Of a stretch of DNA of 64,000 nucleotides, positions 45,032 through 55,211 are shown piece by piece; position 1 is the first letter of the stretch, and each line of letters begins with the position of its first letter. The stretch spans positions 124,001-188,000 of the forward strand of contig NZ_JACEFT010000003.1 in the NCBI RefSeq assembly GCF_013697085.1, read 5' to 3'. The notes beneath the pieces are model-generated. The model searched no databases and was not told the DNA's origin. It saw only the letters and a list, made by a program, of their open reading frames with translations. The position numbers and the translations under genes are program-made. This stretch comes from Billgrantia kenyensis (GTDB taxonomy: Bacteria > Pseudomonadota > Gammaproteobacteria > Pseudomonadales > Halomonadaceae).

Positions 45032-45288
45032 GGGCTCGCTCGCCTGAATCGCTTGGGAATAACGACGCCGCCCGAAGGATACGAACCATGTGCGGACGGC
45101 GCGGAAAAGGCGATTATTGTAGCGAACTTGCCGCTGGGGCGCATCCTTGTCGGCTGACACTGTCATAGATCTCCTACAAACCATCGGGAGGATATCGCAC
45201 AGATTCGCTATGGTTTTTTCTACTATCTTTCATGGGATCTGGCAGTGGATATGCCGCCCAATAACAAGATCCAAGGAGAAACATTCTA

Positions 45289-46875
45289 ATGATTTCGTTC
45301 GTTCGCCTACGCCCCGCCCTGTGCACGGCAGTTATGGCAGCAGGCCTCGCCGCGCTGCCTCTCCAGGCCGACACCCTGCGTATCGCCACCATGGGCGAGC
45401 CCTCCTCCCTCGATCCACACAAGATCAGCGGGACCTGGGAGAACGATGTGGCCGGCGATCTCTTCGAGGGGCTGATCACCGAGGCCGCGAATGGCGAGAG
45501 AATTCCCGGTGTGGCCGAGTCGTGGGAGATATCCGAGGACGGCACGGTCTACATCTTCCGGCTGCGCGAAAACGCCCGCTGGTCCGACGGCGAGCCGGTC
45601 ACCGCCGAGGACTTCGTCTTCGCCTTCCGGCGCATCCTCGACCCGGCCACGGCCGCAGACTACGCCTACCTGCTCTACCCAGTGAAGAACGCCGAGGTGG
45701 TCTACGGCGGCGACGCGGAGCCCGAGACCCTGGGCATCGAGGCGCTGGACAATCATACCTTGCGGATCACCCTGGAGCGCTCGACCCCCTATTTCCTCGA
45801 CCAGCTATCCCACTACACCGCCTATCCGGTACCCCGGCACGTGGTGAAGGAGCACGGCGATCGCTGGTCGCGGCCGGCCAATTTGGTCTCCAACGGTCCG
45901 TTCAAGATCCAGCGCTGGCAGTCACAGACCCGCATCGAGGTAGTACGCAACGAGCACTTCCACGATGCCGACAACGTCGCGCTCGACCAGGTGATCTACT
46001 TCCCCATCGAGGAGCGCAATACCGCACTCAACCGCTTTCGTGCCGGCGAGATCGATGTCGCTCGCGACTTTCCCACCCAGCAGTATGGCTGGCTGCGCGA
46101 CAACCTGCCCGAGGCTACCCACACGGCGCCTTTCCTGGGCATCTACTACTACACGCTGAATACCCGCGAAGGACACCCCACCGCCGACCCCCGTGTACGC
46201 GAGGCCCTCAGCCTGGCCGTGCGCCGCGAGGTGATCACCGACCGGATTCTGGGCACCGGAGAGGTGCCGGCCTACAGCTTCGTGCCTCCGGGTATCAGCC
46301 ACTACGAACCTGCGATGCTGGAGTTTTCCGAGCTGTCACAGGATGAACGCATGGAGCGTGCCCGGGAGCTGATGAGCGAGGCTGGCTACGGCCCCGACAA
46401 CCCGCTGCAACTGCGCCTGCGCTACAACACCAGCGAGGACCACCGCCAGGTGGCCATTGCCATCGGCGCCATGTGGGAGCCGCTGGGCGTTCAGGTAGAC
46501 CTGTTCAACTCCGAGGTCGCCGTGCACTACACCGACCTGAGACAGGGCGACTTCGACGTCGGCCGCGCCGGCTGGATCGGCGACTACAACGATGCCCAGA
46601 ACTTCCTCAGCCTGCTCGAGAGCGGCGTGGGCAACAACTACGGCGCCTACAGCAACGAGCAGTTCGATGCGCTGATGCGCGAGGCTGCCGAGACCCAGGA
46701 CCTCGAACGCCGCGGCGAGATCATGGCCGAGGCCGAGCGCATCGCCCTGGCCGACAGCGCCACCCTGCCCATCTACTACTACGTGTCACGCAATCTGGTG
46801 AACCCCGCCCTGCAAGGCTGGGAGAACAACATCGAGGACATCCACCGCTCGCGCTGGGTCTCCTTCGAAGAGTGA
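45289..46875 (+). CDS. oppA: Peptide ABC transporter, periplasmic binding protein
   Basis: 528 residues, with an N-terminal signal peptide ending LPLQA before DTLRIA; no lipobox. SBP family 5: MGEPSSLDPHKISGTWENDV, FRLRENARWSDGEPVTAEDF, and NTREGHPTADPRVREALSLA. Captures oligopeptides in the periplasm; the exact ligand is not known. First gene of oppABC(DF); AAGGAGAAAC stands before the start. oppA symbol denotes family, not proven orthology. Confidence 0.9.
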   Translation: MISFVRLRPALCTAVMAAGLAALPLQADTLRIATMGEPSSLDPHKISGTWENDVAGDLFEGLITEAANGERIPGVAESWEISEDGTVYIFRLRENARWSDGEPVTAEDFVFAFRRILDPATAADYAYLLYPVKNAEVVYGGDAEPETLGIEALDNHTLRITLERSTPYFLDQLSHYTAYPVPRHVVKEHGDRWSRPANLVSNGPFKIQRWQSQTRIEVVRNEHFHDADNVALDQVIYFPIEERNTALNRFRAGEIDVARDFPTQQYGWLRDNLPEATHTAPFLGIYYYTLNTREGHPTADPRVREALSLAVRREVITDRILGTGEVPAYSFVPPGISHYEPAMLEFSELSQDERMERARELMSEAGYGPDNPLQLRLRYNTSEDHRQVAIAIGAMWEPLGVQVDLFNSEVAVHYTDLRQGDFDVGRAGWIGDYNDAQNFLSLLESGVGNNYGAYSNEQFDALMREAAETQDLERRGEIMAEAERIALADSATLPIYYYVSRNLVNPALQGWENNIEDIHRSRWVSFEE

Positions 46876-46895
46876 TCTCGCCATCCGCCTGACGA

Positions 46896-46915
46896 GGCCC
46901 CGGGCAACCGGGGCC
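46896..46915 (+). other. oppA-oppB intercistronic hairpin
   Basis: GGCCCCGG-GCAA-CCGGGGCC, a perfect 8-bp stem in the 50-base spacer. Such hairpins commonly protect the binding-protein mRNA so it exceeds the permease mRNA. No T-tract follows. Confidence 0.6.
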
Positions 46916-46925
46916 GGGGAATGCC

Positions 46926-47852
46926 ATGCTGATCTACGTTTCCAAGCGCCTGTTACAGGCGATTCCGACCCTGTTGATCGTCATCACGCTGTCGTTCTTC
47001 CTGATGCATCTGGCGCCGGGTGGCCCGTTCGACGGCGAGCGTCAGCTGCCGGCCGAGATCGAGGCCAACCTGCGTGCCGCCTATCATCTCGACCAGCCGG
47101 TGTGGCGACAGTATTTCATCTACCTGGGCAATCTACTGCAGGGCGACTTCGGCCCCTCTTTTCGCTACAAGGACTTCACCGTCACCGAGCTGATCGCCCA
47201 GGGCTTCCCGGTCAGCCTCGAGCTGGGCCTGTGGGCCATCGCCCTGGCCATCGCCGTGGGCCTGCCGCTGGGTATCCTGGCCGCACTGCATCGCAACTCG
47301 AGCATCGACTATCTGGTGATGGGCACCGCGCTGGCCGGGGTCGCCATTCCCAATTTCGTCATTGCACCGGTTCTGGCGCTGGTGTTCGGCGTGCTGCTGG
47401 CCTGGCTACCGGTGGGGGGCTGGAACGACGGGCATTGGCGCAACATGGTGCTGCCGGTGATAGCGCTGTCGATCCAGCAGGTGGCCTATATCGCCCGCAT
47501 GAGCCGCGCCAGCATGATCGAGGTACTTGGTAGCCACTACATTCGTACGGCCCGCGCCAAGGGGCTCTCCGAACGCGAGGTGATCTGGCGCCACGCACTG
47601 CGCCCCTCCCTGCTGCCGGTGGTGTCCTACCTGGGGCCGGCCATTGCCGGCATCATCACCGGCTCGGTGGTGATCGAGCAGATCTTCGGCATTCCCGGCA
47701 TCGGCCGCTATTTCGTCCAGGCCGCGCTGAATCGCGACTACACCCTGGTGATGGGCACGGTGGTGTTCTACGGCATCCTCATCGTGCTGCTCAACCTGAT
47801 CGTCGACCTTCTCTATTCCGCCCTCGACCCGCAGATCCGCTATGACGACTGA
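46926..47852 (+). CDS. oppB: Peptide ABC transporter permease (OppB type)
   Basis: 308 residues, six membrane helices. Starts MLIYVSKRLLQAIPTLLIVI and carries the EAA loop IRTARAKGLSEREVIWRHAL that docks the ATPase. Typical OppB length (306). Overlaps oppC by 11 bases. Confidence 0.93.
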   Translation: MLIYVSKRLLQAIPTLLIVITLSFFLMHLAPGGPFDGERQLPAEIEANLRAAYHLDQPVWRQYFIYLGNLLQGDFGPSFRYKDFTVTELIAQGFPVSLELGLWAIALAIAVGLPLGILAALHRNSSIDYLVMGTALAGVAIPNFVIAPVLALVFGVLLAWLPVGGWNDGHWRNMVLPVIALSIQQVAYIARMSRASMIEVLGSHYIRTARAKGLSEREVIWRHALRPSLLPVVSYLGPAIAGIITGSVVIEQIFGIPGIGRYFVQAALNRDYTLVMGTVVFYGILIVLLNLIVDLLYSALDPQIRYDD

Positions 47853-48738
47853 TACCACGACCCTTACCTCCGATACCGGCGACCTGTCGGCGGGCGACAG
47901 CCTGGGCCGCGATGCCTGGCGGCGCCTCAAGCGAAACCGTGCCGCCATGGTCAGCCTTGTGCTGCTGATCTTCATCGCCGCCGCCTGCGTAGCGGGCCCC
48001 TGGCTGACGCCCTGGGGCCTCAATGAAGTCAACTGGGACGCCTTCCGTTCACCCCCCAGCCTGGAGGACGGTCATCTGGCCGGCACCGATGCCAACGGTC
48101 GCGATCTGCTGACCCGTACGCTTTACGGCGGCCAGATTTCACTGTCGGTTGCCCTGGTAGCCACCTTCGTCTCGCTGGTGATCGGCGTGCTCTACGGCGC
48201 CGTGGCCGGCTACCTGGGCGGACGCGTGGACAACCTGATGATGCGCTTCGTCGACATCATGTATTCGCTGCCCTTCATGTTTCTGGTGATCCTGCTGATG
48301 GTGGTGTTCGGCCGCAACATCCTGCTGATCTATGCCGCCATCGGCGCGGTGGAGTGGCTGGACATGTCACGCATCGTGCGCGGCCAGACGCTGGCGCTGA
48401 AGCGCCGCGAGTTCGTCGAAGCCGCCCGCGCCCTGGGGGTCAGATCACGCACCATCGTCATGCGCCACCTGATTCCCAACACCCTGGGGCCGGTGATCGT
48501 CTACGTCACCCTCACCGTGCCCAAGGTGATCCTACTGGAGAGTTTCCTGTCGTTTCTCGGGCTAGGGGTGCAGGAGCCGATGACCAGCTGGGGCGTACTG
48601 ATCAGCGAGGGCGTCGACACGATGCAGAGCGCCCCCTGGATGCTGCTGGTGCCGTCGACGTTCCTCGCCGCCACCCTGCTGTGCCTGAATTTCCTCGGTG
48701 ACGGGCTGCGCGACGCCCTCGACCCCCGTACCCATTGA
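47842..48738 (+). CDS. oppC: Peptide ABC transporter permease (OppC type)
   Basis: 298 residues. N-terminal OppC_N region (LGRDAWRRLKRNRAAMVSLV), GTDANGRDLLTRTLYGGQIS and the EAA loop EAARALGVRSRTIVMRHLIP, the hallmarks of OppC/DppC. Second permease subunit, overlapping oppB. Confidence 0.93.
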   Translation: MTTDTTTLTSDTGDLSAGDSLGRDAWRRLKRNRAAMVSLVLLIFIAAACVAGPWLTPWGLNEVNWDAFRSPPSLEDGHLAGTDANGRDLLTRTLYGGQISLSVALVATFVSLVIGVLYGAVAGYLGGRVDNLMMRFVDIMYSLPFMFLVILLMVVFGRNILLIYAAIGAVEWLDMSRIVRGQTLALKRREFVEAARALGVRSRTIVMRHLIPNTLGPVIVYVTLTVPKVILLESFLSFLGLGVQEPMTSWGVLISEGVDTMQSAPWMLLVPSTFLAATLLCLNFLGDGLRDALDPRTH

Positions 48739-48749
48739 TGGAGGCCCAC

Positions 48750-50360
48750 ATGCCCAAACCGCTGCTGGAAATCGAACGCCTTCAGGTCGACTTCGAACTG
48801 CACAATAGCCGGGTGAACGCGGTCAAGGACGTCAGTTTCACTCTCGGCGAGGGAGAGACGCTGGCTCTGGTAGGGGAGTCCGGCTCGGGCAAGTCGGTCT
48901 CCTCCACGGCCATCTTGCGCCTGCTGCCGGAGTTCGCCTCGACCCAGGGCGCCATTCACTGGCACGGCAGCCAGGGCCGGGAGGAGCTGCTAAGCGTCAG
49001 TTCCCGGCGCATGCGCCGCATTCGCGGCAACGAGATCTCGATGATCTTCCAGGAGCCGATGACCTCGCTAAACCCGCTGCAGCGCATCGGCCGTCAGGTA
49101 CGCGAAGTGCTCGACAAGCACACCACGCTGCGTGGCCAGGCGGCCAGGCAGCGTGTGGTCGAGCTGTTCGAGCAGGTCGGCATCCCCGACCCGCACAGAC
49201 GGGTGTCGAGCTACCCTTACGAGCTTTCCGGCGGCCAGCGCCAGCGGGTGATGATCGCCATGGCGCTGGCCTGCGAGCCGCGACTGCTGATCGCCGACGA
49301 GCCCACCACGGCGCTGGACGTGACCGTGCAGGCGCAGATCCTGAGCCTGCTCAAGAGGCTCCAGCGCCAGTACGGCATGGCCATCCTGTTTATCACACAC
49401 GACCTGGGTATCGTGCGCCACTTCGCCGACCGGGTCTGCGTGATGCGTCACGGCGAGGTGGTCGAGAGTGCCACTACCCGGGAGCTGTTTGCCTCGCCCA
49501 GGCACGATTATACGCGCATGCTGATCGACGCCGAGCCCCATGGACGCAAGGCGCCGATAGCGGAAAGCGCGCCGGTGATCATGCAGGCGCGCGATCTCAA
49601 GGTTCGTTTTGCCATCAAGAAACGCCTGTTTCGCCCCACCGACTACTTCGATGCCGTGCGCGGTATCGACCTGACCATCCGCCAGGGCCAGACGGTAGGC
49701 ATCGTCGGTGAATCGGGATCCGGCAAGTCGACCCTGGGTCGCGCGCTGCTCAGGCTTCTGGAGAGTTCGGGCGAGGTGCATTTCGAGGACACCGACCTGA
49801 CCCACCTCGACAGCAGCACGCTGCGTCCGCTGCGCTCACGCATGCAGGTGGTGTTCCAGGACCCGTTCGGATCCCTGTCGCCACGCATGACCGTCGGTGA
49901 GATCGTCAGCGAGGGGCTGCGCGTGCATCATCCGGAGCTGACTCGCAAGCAGTGCATCGAGCGTGTTGCCGAAGCCCTTCAGGAGGTCTCGCTCGATCCC
50001 GCCATGCGCCAGCGCTACCCCCACGAGTTTTCCGGGGGCCAGCGTCAGCGCATCGCCATTGCCCGGGCGCTGGTACTCAAGCCCCGCTTCCTGCTGCTGG
50101 ACGAGCCCACCTCGGCGCTGGATCGCTCCGTGCAGGCCACCGTGATCGAGCTGCTGCGCACGCTACAGCAGCGCCATGAACTGACCTATCTCTTCATCAG
50201 CCACGACCTTGCCGTGGTTCGCGCGCTGGCCGATACCGTCGTGGTCATGAAGGAGGGACGCGTCGTCGAACAGGGCGACACCGAGGCGCTCTTCCATTCG
50301 CCGCGAGAGGCCTACACCCGCGAGCTGATCCGGGCGGCCTTTCTCGACCAGGCGGCCTAG
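48750..50360 (+). CDS. Peptide ABC transporter ATPase, fused OppD-OppF
   Basis: 536 residues with two complete nucleotide-binding domains, as in YejF or GsiA. First: Walker [15 protein letters not shown], signature [16 protein letters not shown], Walker [13 protein letters not shown]. Second: [42 protein letters not shown]. So one polypeptide supplies both ATPases for the OppBC permease. Start at ATG 48750 with GGAGG upstream; ATG 48738 is also possible. Confidence 0.93.
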   Translation: MPKPLLEIERLQVDFELHNSRVNAVKDVSFTLGEGETLALVGESGSGKSVSSTAILRLLPEFASTQGAIHWHGSQGREELLSVSSRRMRRIRGNEISMIFQEPMTSLNPLQRIGRQVREVLDKHTTLRGQAARQRVVELFEQVGIPDPHRRVSSYPYELSGGQRQRVMIAMALACEPRLLIADEPTTALDVTVQAQILSLLKRLQRQYGMAILFITHDLGIVRHFADRVCVMRHGEVVESATTRELFASPRHDYTRMLIDAEPHGRKAPIAESAPVIMQARDLKVRFAIKKRLFRPTDYFDAVRGIDLTIRQGQTVGIVGESGSGKSTLGRALLRLLESSGEVHFEDTDLTHLDSSTLRPLRSRMQVVFQDPFGSLSPRMTVGEIVSEGLRVHHPELTRKQCIERVAEALQEVSLDPAMRQRYPHEFSGGQRQRIAIARALVLKPRFLLLDEPTSALDRSVQATVIELLRTLQQRHELTYLFISHDLAVVRALADTVVVMKEGRVVEQGDTEALFHSPREAYTRELIRAAFLDQAA

Positions 50361-50377
50361 CCGTTTACTAACGAACT

Positions 50378-50407
50378 AGGCCCGACAGTCAATGAACTGC
50401 CGGGCCT
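50378..50407. terminator. Terminator between opp operon and fadL
   Basis: AGGCCCGACAGT and ACTGCCGGGCCT pair with one bulge-like A/C mismatch. A second perfect hairpin, AACGCTTGG-CCTTCA-CCAAGCGTT (50414-50437), follows and ends 9 bases from the fadL stop. Together they end both converging units. Confidence 0.75.
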
Positions 50408-50445
50408 TGAACGAACGCTTGGCCTTCACCAAGCGTTAGACCGAC

Positions 50446-51774
50446 TCAGAAGCGGTAGGTCAGCTGAGCGCCGAAGCCGTGGGCTTCGTTCTTGTAGTCG
50501 GCGGTGTAGGTGGAAGTGATGGCGCCACCCTGATCTGTTCGTTCCTGGTCGACGTGAGTGCTACGCTCAGTCAGGTAGGAGTAGGCAAGATCCAGCGTCA
50601 GGTTATCCACCGGAGTCCAGCCGGCACCAACTGAGAAGATCCGACGATCATCAGAGGGGATCCGCGCGCTGCGGAACTCATCGCTGGTCGGCGTGAAATC
50701 CAGCGTCACACCCGCACGCAGCGCCAGCTGCGGGTTGAGCTGGTATTCGCCGCCCAGAGCATAGGCCCAGGCATTGGAGTAATCCTGCTGCTCAAGGGTA
50801 ATCGGATCACCGCCCGGATCGTTCGGATCGATCACGCGAATTTCATCGAAACGGCTCCAGCGAACCCAAGAGGCGCCTGCCATGAGCTTCAGGCGATCGC
50901 TCATCTGCTGAGTGATGGAGAAATTGATCGTTTCTGGGGTCGTCAGATCAAGCTGGGCATCTCTAGCGCTGAGCTCAGTTCCAGCAGGAACCGGACCCGG
51001 CCCAAATACTCCAGGCGGCATGTCGTTGGTTGTTCTAGCCCGAAAGTCACCCGTCAGCGTGTAATCGACCTTGGAGCGATAGGTCAGGCCCAAGGTGGTT
51101 TCCGGGACAGGCTGGAAAATGACACCCAGGTTATAGCCCCAAGCATCGTCGTCGCCCTCAATTCGCGCATCCAGATCGGTTGCCGGATCCATGCTATTAG
51201 GTACTTGACGATGCAACTCCCCATCCACACGGTTATAGGTAACGCCCGCACCAACGGACCACTGATCATTGAAGCGATAGGAAACCGTCGGCTGAGCGCT
51301 CATGACTCTCAGCTCAGTGTAATTACCCAGGTTACGGCCAACGAAGCCGTCCTCGTACTCGGTCTTGGATCCGAACGGGACATAGACACCGAAGCCGAAG
51401 GCGAGCTGTTCGTTGACCGGATGGGCATAAAAGGCAAAGGGAATCAGCGTACCCGGAACAATATCTCCTTCCGCTGTTCCATCGGTGTGAACCGGCATTC
51501 CATTACGCGTAGCTGTGGCGTTGTCGATATCGGTATTAACGTTTAGATAGGTCCCACCGACGGTGATCTGGGCGCGGTCGAGGAATGACATGCCCGCCGG
51601 GTTGCCGAAGACGATGGTGGCGTCGTTGACGTTGGAGCTCCGCCCGGCATGGCCGTAGCCCTGGCCACTGACGCTCTGTTCGTTGATCTGGTAGCCGCCG
51701 GCATTGGCCTGGCTGGCAAAGGCGGCAGCGGCGATGGCAACGGCCCAGGTGATCCTGTTGAACTTGTTCTGCAT
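50446..51774 (-). CDS. fadL: Outer-membrane long-chain fatty acid transporter
   Basis: 442 residues, beta barrel of the FadL/OmpP1/TodX family. Signal peptide ends ASQANA before GGYQINEQSVSGQGYGHAG, the FadL hatch start; the NPA motif is in IVFGNPAGMSFLDRAQ. C-terminal Phe (AQLTYRF) as needed for barrel insertion. Substrate could be fatty acids or other hydrophobic molecules. Start at ATG 51772-51774; divergent from the copper genes. Confidence 0.93.
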   Translation of the reverse strand: MQNKFNRITWAVAIAAAAFASQANAGGYQINEQSVSGQGYGHAGRSSNVNDATIVFGNPAGMSFLDRAQITVGGTYLNVNTDIDNATATRNGMPVHTDGTAEGDIVPGTLIPFAFYAHPVNEQLAFGFGVYVPFGSKTEYEDGFVGRNLGNYTELRVMSAQPTVSYRFNDQWSVGAGVTYNRVDGELHRQVPNSMDPATDLDARIEGDDDAWGYNLGVIFQPVPETTLGLTYRSKVDYTLTGDFRARTTNDMPPGVFGPGPVPAGTELSARDAQLDLTTPETINFSITQQMSDRLKLMAGASWVRWSRFDEIRVIDPNDPGGDPITLEQQDYSNAWAYALGGEYQLNPQLALRAGVTLDFTPTSDEFRSARIPSDDRRIFSVGAGWTPVDNLTLDLAYSYLTERSTHVDQERTDQGGAITSTYTADYKNEAHGFGAQLTYRF

Positions 51775-51863
51775 GTCTCGACGTCCTCTTCCAGATGCGA
51801 GCTGGAGCTTGGTTATAGTTCCGCCCTCACAGCGGAGCGGTGCCTTACCTAACCAGTCTTCGA

Positions 51864-51941
51864 CAAACATTCGTTCGGATCAAGGCCAAACGTTCGTTTT
51901 AATGCGATTATTTATAATACTTTAGTTGTGTTTTCGGCTAA
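51864..51941 (-). promoter_or_regulatory. fadL promoter with tandem PsrA-like sites
   Basis: On the minus strand TTAGCC (51936-51941) and TATTAT (51914-51919) are 16 bases apart. Just downstream are two sites of the form CAAAC-N4-GTT: CAAAC-ATTC-GTTCG (51864-51877) and CAAAC-GTTC-GTTTT (51887-51900), 23 bases centre to centre. The pattern resembles the (C/G)AAAC-N2-4-GTTT(C/G) site of the fatty-acid regulator PsrA in Pseudomonas. Binding is inferred. Confidence 0.5.
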
Positions 51942-51992
51942 GCCACTGAACTTTTCCATTGTGCGGCGCAACAGGCACCTCCACGAACACGC

Positions 51993-52024
51993 TTGACCTT
52001 TGTGTTACCCATAGGTTTTACACT
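51993..52024 (+). promoter_or_regulatory. MerR-type promoter and operator of the copper operon
   Basis: TTGACC (51993-51998) and TACACT (52019-52024) are separated by 20 bases, the over-long spacer of MerR-activated promoters. Within it lies a split palindrome ACCT (51996-51999) and AGGT (52013-52016). The regulator gene follows 33 bases on, so the operon should be self-controlled. Confidence 0.7.
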
Positions 52025-52056
52025 GCTCTCCAGACTCTTTTCAGGAGGCGCTTCCC

Positions 52057-52503
52057 ATGAAGGTGAGCGAATTGGCCCGGCGTGCCGACGTCACCGCCGA
52101 GACGGTGCGTCACTACACCCGCGAGGGGTTGCTGAGCCCGCGGCGCGACCCGGACAACGGTTACCAGCTCTTCGACCAGGCCGACCTGGAGCGACTGCGC
52201 TTCATCCAGCGCGCCCGCACGTTGGGCTTCAGCGTAGCGGAGATCGGCGACATCCTCTCCCATGCCGACCAGGGCGACTCGCCCTGCCCCATGGTGCGAG
52301 ACCTGCTGGCCAGCCGGTTGCCGCAGATCCGTGCTCGGATTCGCGAGCTGGAAGCGCTGGCGGCGCGCATGGAGCAGGCACTCGATACCTGGGCCGAGAT
52401 GCCCGACGGCACGCCAGATGGGCACAGCCTGTGCCGCCTGATCGAGAGCTTCCCCGAGGCGACACACTCCCACTGCTGCCGAGCCGGCGAGGAAAGGCAA
52501 TGA
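52057..52503 (+). CDS. MerR family metal-responsive regulator
   Basis: 148 residues. N-terminal [23 protein letters not shown] with a typical MerR wing, then a dimerisation helix. Cys at 77 ([10 protein letters not shown]), 126 (HSLCRLIE) and 140-141 (HSHCC). Classic CueR has two Cys eight apart (112 and 120), not seen here; the Cys77 plus C-terminal Cys/His pattern is closer to the ZntR/CadR side. Placement before a copper-type ATPase (ATGA overlap) implies copper control, but the metal is uncertain, so no symbol is given. Confidence 0.85.
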   Translation: MKVSELARRADVTAETVRHYTREGLLSPRRDPDNGYQLFDQADLERLRFIQRARTLGFSVAEIGDILSHADQGDSPCPMVRDLLASRLPQIRARIRELEALAARMEQALDTWAEMPDGTPDGHSLCRLIESFPEATHSHCCRAGEERQ

Positions 52504-55064
52504 ACACTAACGAACTCGAGCGCAGCGTACCGGGCATGAACTGCCAAGGCTGCGTAAAACGCATGCGCGAGGCGATCCAGGCCATCGATCCCGAGGCCGA
52601 GGTCACCGGTTTTCCCGCCGAGAAGCGCTTGGTGGTGAACACCACCCTCGACGACGATCAGCTCGATGGTGCCCTGGAAGGGGCTGGCTATCCGCCCGGG
52701 GCCGTCTCCGACGATGAGCCCGACGCAGCAGCTGTCGAAGCGCCAGCCGGCGAGGCAGTGACCCGGGAAAGTGAAGCCGCTGTGACTTACCGCCTGTCGA
52801 TCTCGGGCATGACCTGCGCCAGCTGCGTGAAGAGCGTGGAGCAGGCGCTGGCACGCACGCCGGGGGTGGCGACCGCTTCGGTGAACTTCGGCACCCGGGT
52901 CGCCCAAGTGCACGGTCGCGTCGATGCCGAGGCGCTGGTCGAGGCCGTTCAGGCGGCCGGCTACGATGCCGAGCCCATCGTCGACCTGCGTCAGGCCGAA
53001 GAGGCCCGGACCGCCAAGGATGCCGAAACCTATCGCCGCCGCCTGCGCGGCAGCTTCTGGTCGCTGGCGCTGGCGGTGCCGCTGATGGCCAGCATGTTCT
53101 TCTATCACCCCCACCCGGTCGGCACCGGCCGGCTCTTCTGGCTGGTGATCGGCCTGCTGACGCTGGCGGTCCTGGTCGTTCCGGGCCGGCACTTCTTCGT
53201 CAACGCCTGGAAAAACCTCAAGCATCACCAGGCCAACATGGACACCCTGATCGCCATGGGCACCGGCACCGCCTGGCTCTACTCCATGGCGGTGGTGGCC
53301 TTCGCTCCCTGGCTGCCCCATGTGGCCCACGGCATCTATTTCGAGGCCTCGGCCATGATCATCGGCCTGGTGCTGCTGGGCAATGCGCTCGAACTGCGTG
53401 CCCGCGGGCGCACCAGCGAAGCGCTCAAGCGCCTGCTCGACCTGCAGAGCCGCACGGCGCGGGTCATCCGCGACGGCGACGAGTGCGAACTGCCCATCGA
53501 GGAGGTGCGCGAGGGCGACCACATCCGCGTGCGCCCCGGCGAGCGCCTGCCGGTGGACGGCGTGGTCACCAGCGGCGCCAGCCACATCGACGAATCGATG
53601 CTCACCGGCGAGCCGCTGCCGGTGGCCAAGGGCGAAGGCAACGACGTCAGTGCTGGCACGGTGAACGGTCGCGGCGGCCTGGTCTACCGTGCCACCCGCG
53701 TGGGTGCCGACACGCGCCTGGGGCAGATCACCGAGCAGGTCGCCCTGGCCCAGAACTCGCGCCCGCCGATCGGCGAGCTGGCCGACAAGGTGTCGAGCAT
53801 CTTCGTGCCCACGGTGATGATCATCGCCGTGCTCACGGCCCTTGCCTGGTTCAACTTCGGCGTCGAGCCGCGGCTGATCCACATGCTGGTCACCGCCACC
53901 ACGGTGCTGATCATCGCCTGCCCCTGCGCCCTAGGGCTGGCCACGCCCATCTCCACCATGATCGGCGTGGGCAAGGCCGCCGAACACGGCGTGCTGGTAA
54001 GAAACGGCGAGGCACTGCAGACCGCCAGCCGCCTCACCACCCTGGTAGTGGACAAGACCGGTACCCTGACCGAAGGCAAGCCCCGGGTCACCGAGGCGCA
54101 CGTTCTCTCGGGCGACGAGACGACGCTGCTGGGGCTGGTGGCAGCCCTGGAGCGTGGCTCGGAACATCCGCTGGCTGCCGCCCTGCTCGCCTACTCGGAG
54201 GAGCGCAGCGAGCAGGCCGGCGCCGGCAGCGTGCCGCAGATCAGCAACTTCGACAGCATCACCGGCGGCGGCGTGAAGGCCGTCGGGCCGCAGGGCGAAG
54301 CGCTGCTGCTGGGCAATGCACGATTGCTGCGCGAGGCGGGGCTCGACCTCTCCGCCGGTGACGAGCTGGCCGGCGGGCTGGAGCGCAAGGCACGCACCGT
54401 GGTCTACCTTGCCGTGGATGGCCGGCTGGCCGCGCTGTTCGGCATCAGCGACCCGCTGCGAGCCGACACCGTGGAAGCGGTCAAGCGGCTCCAGGCCGAC
54501 GGTCTCAGGGTGGTGATGCTGACCGGCGACAACCAACACACCGCCGCGGCCATCGCCCGCGAGGTGGGCATCGACGACTTCCGCGCCGGGCTCTTGCCCG
54601 AGGACAAGCACGCCGAGATCGAGCGCCTGCAGCAGGCCGGGGAAGTCGTCGGCATGGTGGGCGACGGCATCAACGACGCCCCCGCCCTGGCCCGGGCCAA
54701 CGTCGGCTTCGCCATCGGCCAGGGCACCGACGTGGCCATCGAGAGCGCCGGCATCACGCTGATGCGCAGCTCCTTGCACGGCATCGCCGATGCCATCGAG
54801 ATCAGCCGCATCACCCTGCGCAATATCAAGCAGAACCTGGTGGGGGCCTTCGGCTACAACACCCTGTGCATCCCCATTGCCGCCGGGGTGCTCTACCCCT
54901 TCACCGGCATGCTGCTCTCGCCGATGATCGCCGGCGCGGCCATGTCGCTCTCCTCCATCACCGTGGTGAGCAACGCCAACCGCCTGCGCCTGCTCAAGAC
55001 GAAGGGCGATATCCACGCCGGACGCGATGCGGCGCCGGCCGAATCGAAGGAGGTACTGTCATGA
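52500..55064 (+). CDS. copA: Copper-exporting P-type ATPase
   Basis: 854 residues, P1B-1 type, exporting Cu(I) from the cytosol. Two N-terminal heavy-metal domains: GMNCQGC (Cys15, Cys18) and GMTCASC (Cys106, Cys109). Membrane CPC at 474-476, phosphorylated Asp518 in [12 protein letters not shown]-binding HP in [21 protein letters not shown], and the copper-site signatures YNTLCIP and MSLSS in the last helices. Start at ATG 52500 overlaps the regulator stop. Confidence 0.95.
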   Translation: MNTNELERSVPGMNCQGCVKRMREAIQAIDPEAEVTGFPAEKRLVVNTTLDDDQLDGALEGAGYPPGAVSDDEPDAAAVEAPAGEAVTRESEAAVTYRLSISGMTCASCVKSVEQALARTPGVATASVNFGTRVAQVHGRVDAEALVEAVQAAGYDAEPIVDLRQAEEARTAKDAETYRRRLRGSFWSLALAVPLMASMFFYHPHPVGTGRLFWLVIGLLTLAVLVVPGRHFFVNAWKNLKHHQANMDTLIAMGTGTAWLYSMAVVAFAPWLPHVAHGIYFEASAMIIGLVLLGNALELRARGRTSEALKRLLDLQSRTARVIRDGDECELPIEEVREGDHIRVRPGERLPVDGVVTSGASHIDESMLTGEPLPVAKGEGNDVSAGTVNGRGGLVYRATRVGADTRLGQITEQVALAQNSRPPIGELADKVSSIFVPTVMIIAVLTALAWFNFGVEPRLIHMLVTATTVLIIACPCALGLATPISTMIGVGKAAEHGVLVRNGEALQTASRLTTLVVDKTGTLTEGKPRVTEAHVLSGDETTLLGLVAALERGSEHPLAAALLAYSEERSEQAGAGSVPQISNFDSITGGGVKAVGPQGEALLLGNARLLREAGLDLSAGDELAGGLERKARTVVYLAVDGRLAALFGISDPLRADTVEAVKRLQADGLRVVMLTGDNQHTAAAIAREVGIDDFRAGLLPEDKHAEIERLQQAGEVVGMVGDGINDAPALARANVGFAIGQGTDVAIESAGITLMRSSLHGIADAIEISRITLRNIKQNLVGAFGYNTLCIPIAAGVLYPFTGMLLSPMIAGAAMSLSSITVVSNANRLRLLKTKGDIHAGRDAAPAESKEVLS

Positions 55065-55135
55065 GCTGGATCGTCAACCTGACGGGGCTGGCGCTGATCG
55101 CCCTTATCGTGTGGTGGTTCTGGTGGCAACGCTGA
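55061..55135 (+). CDS. 24-residue single-span membrane peptide after copA
   Basis: Starts in the copA stop (ATGA) with an excellent AAGGAGGT site placed at proper distance. The peptide begins [17 protein letters not shown] and ends WWFWWQR: one Trp-rich membrane segment. Its sequence looks like the N-terminal anchor of small cupredoxin proteins that often follow copA, but the frame stops here. It is either a true mini-protein or a remnant of such a gene. Too short for automatic calling. Confidence 0.55.
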   Translation: MSWIVNLTGLALIALIVWWFWWQR

Positions 55136-55211
55136 GCCGGGCGGCAGAGCCATGACAGCAAGCTGCTACGCTTAAAGCAACTGAGAGCAAATGGCGGAAG
55201 GAGAGAATGCC

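Noticed and set aside
52161..53882. 573-codon open frame on the minus strand
   Set aside because: Antisense to the MerR gene and copA; only a high-GC shadow.
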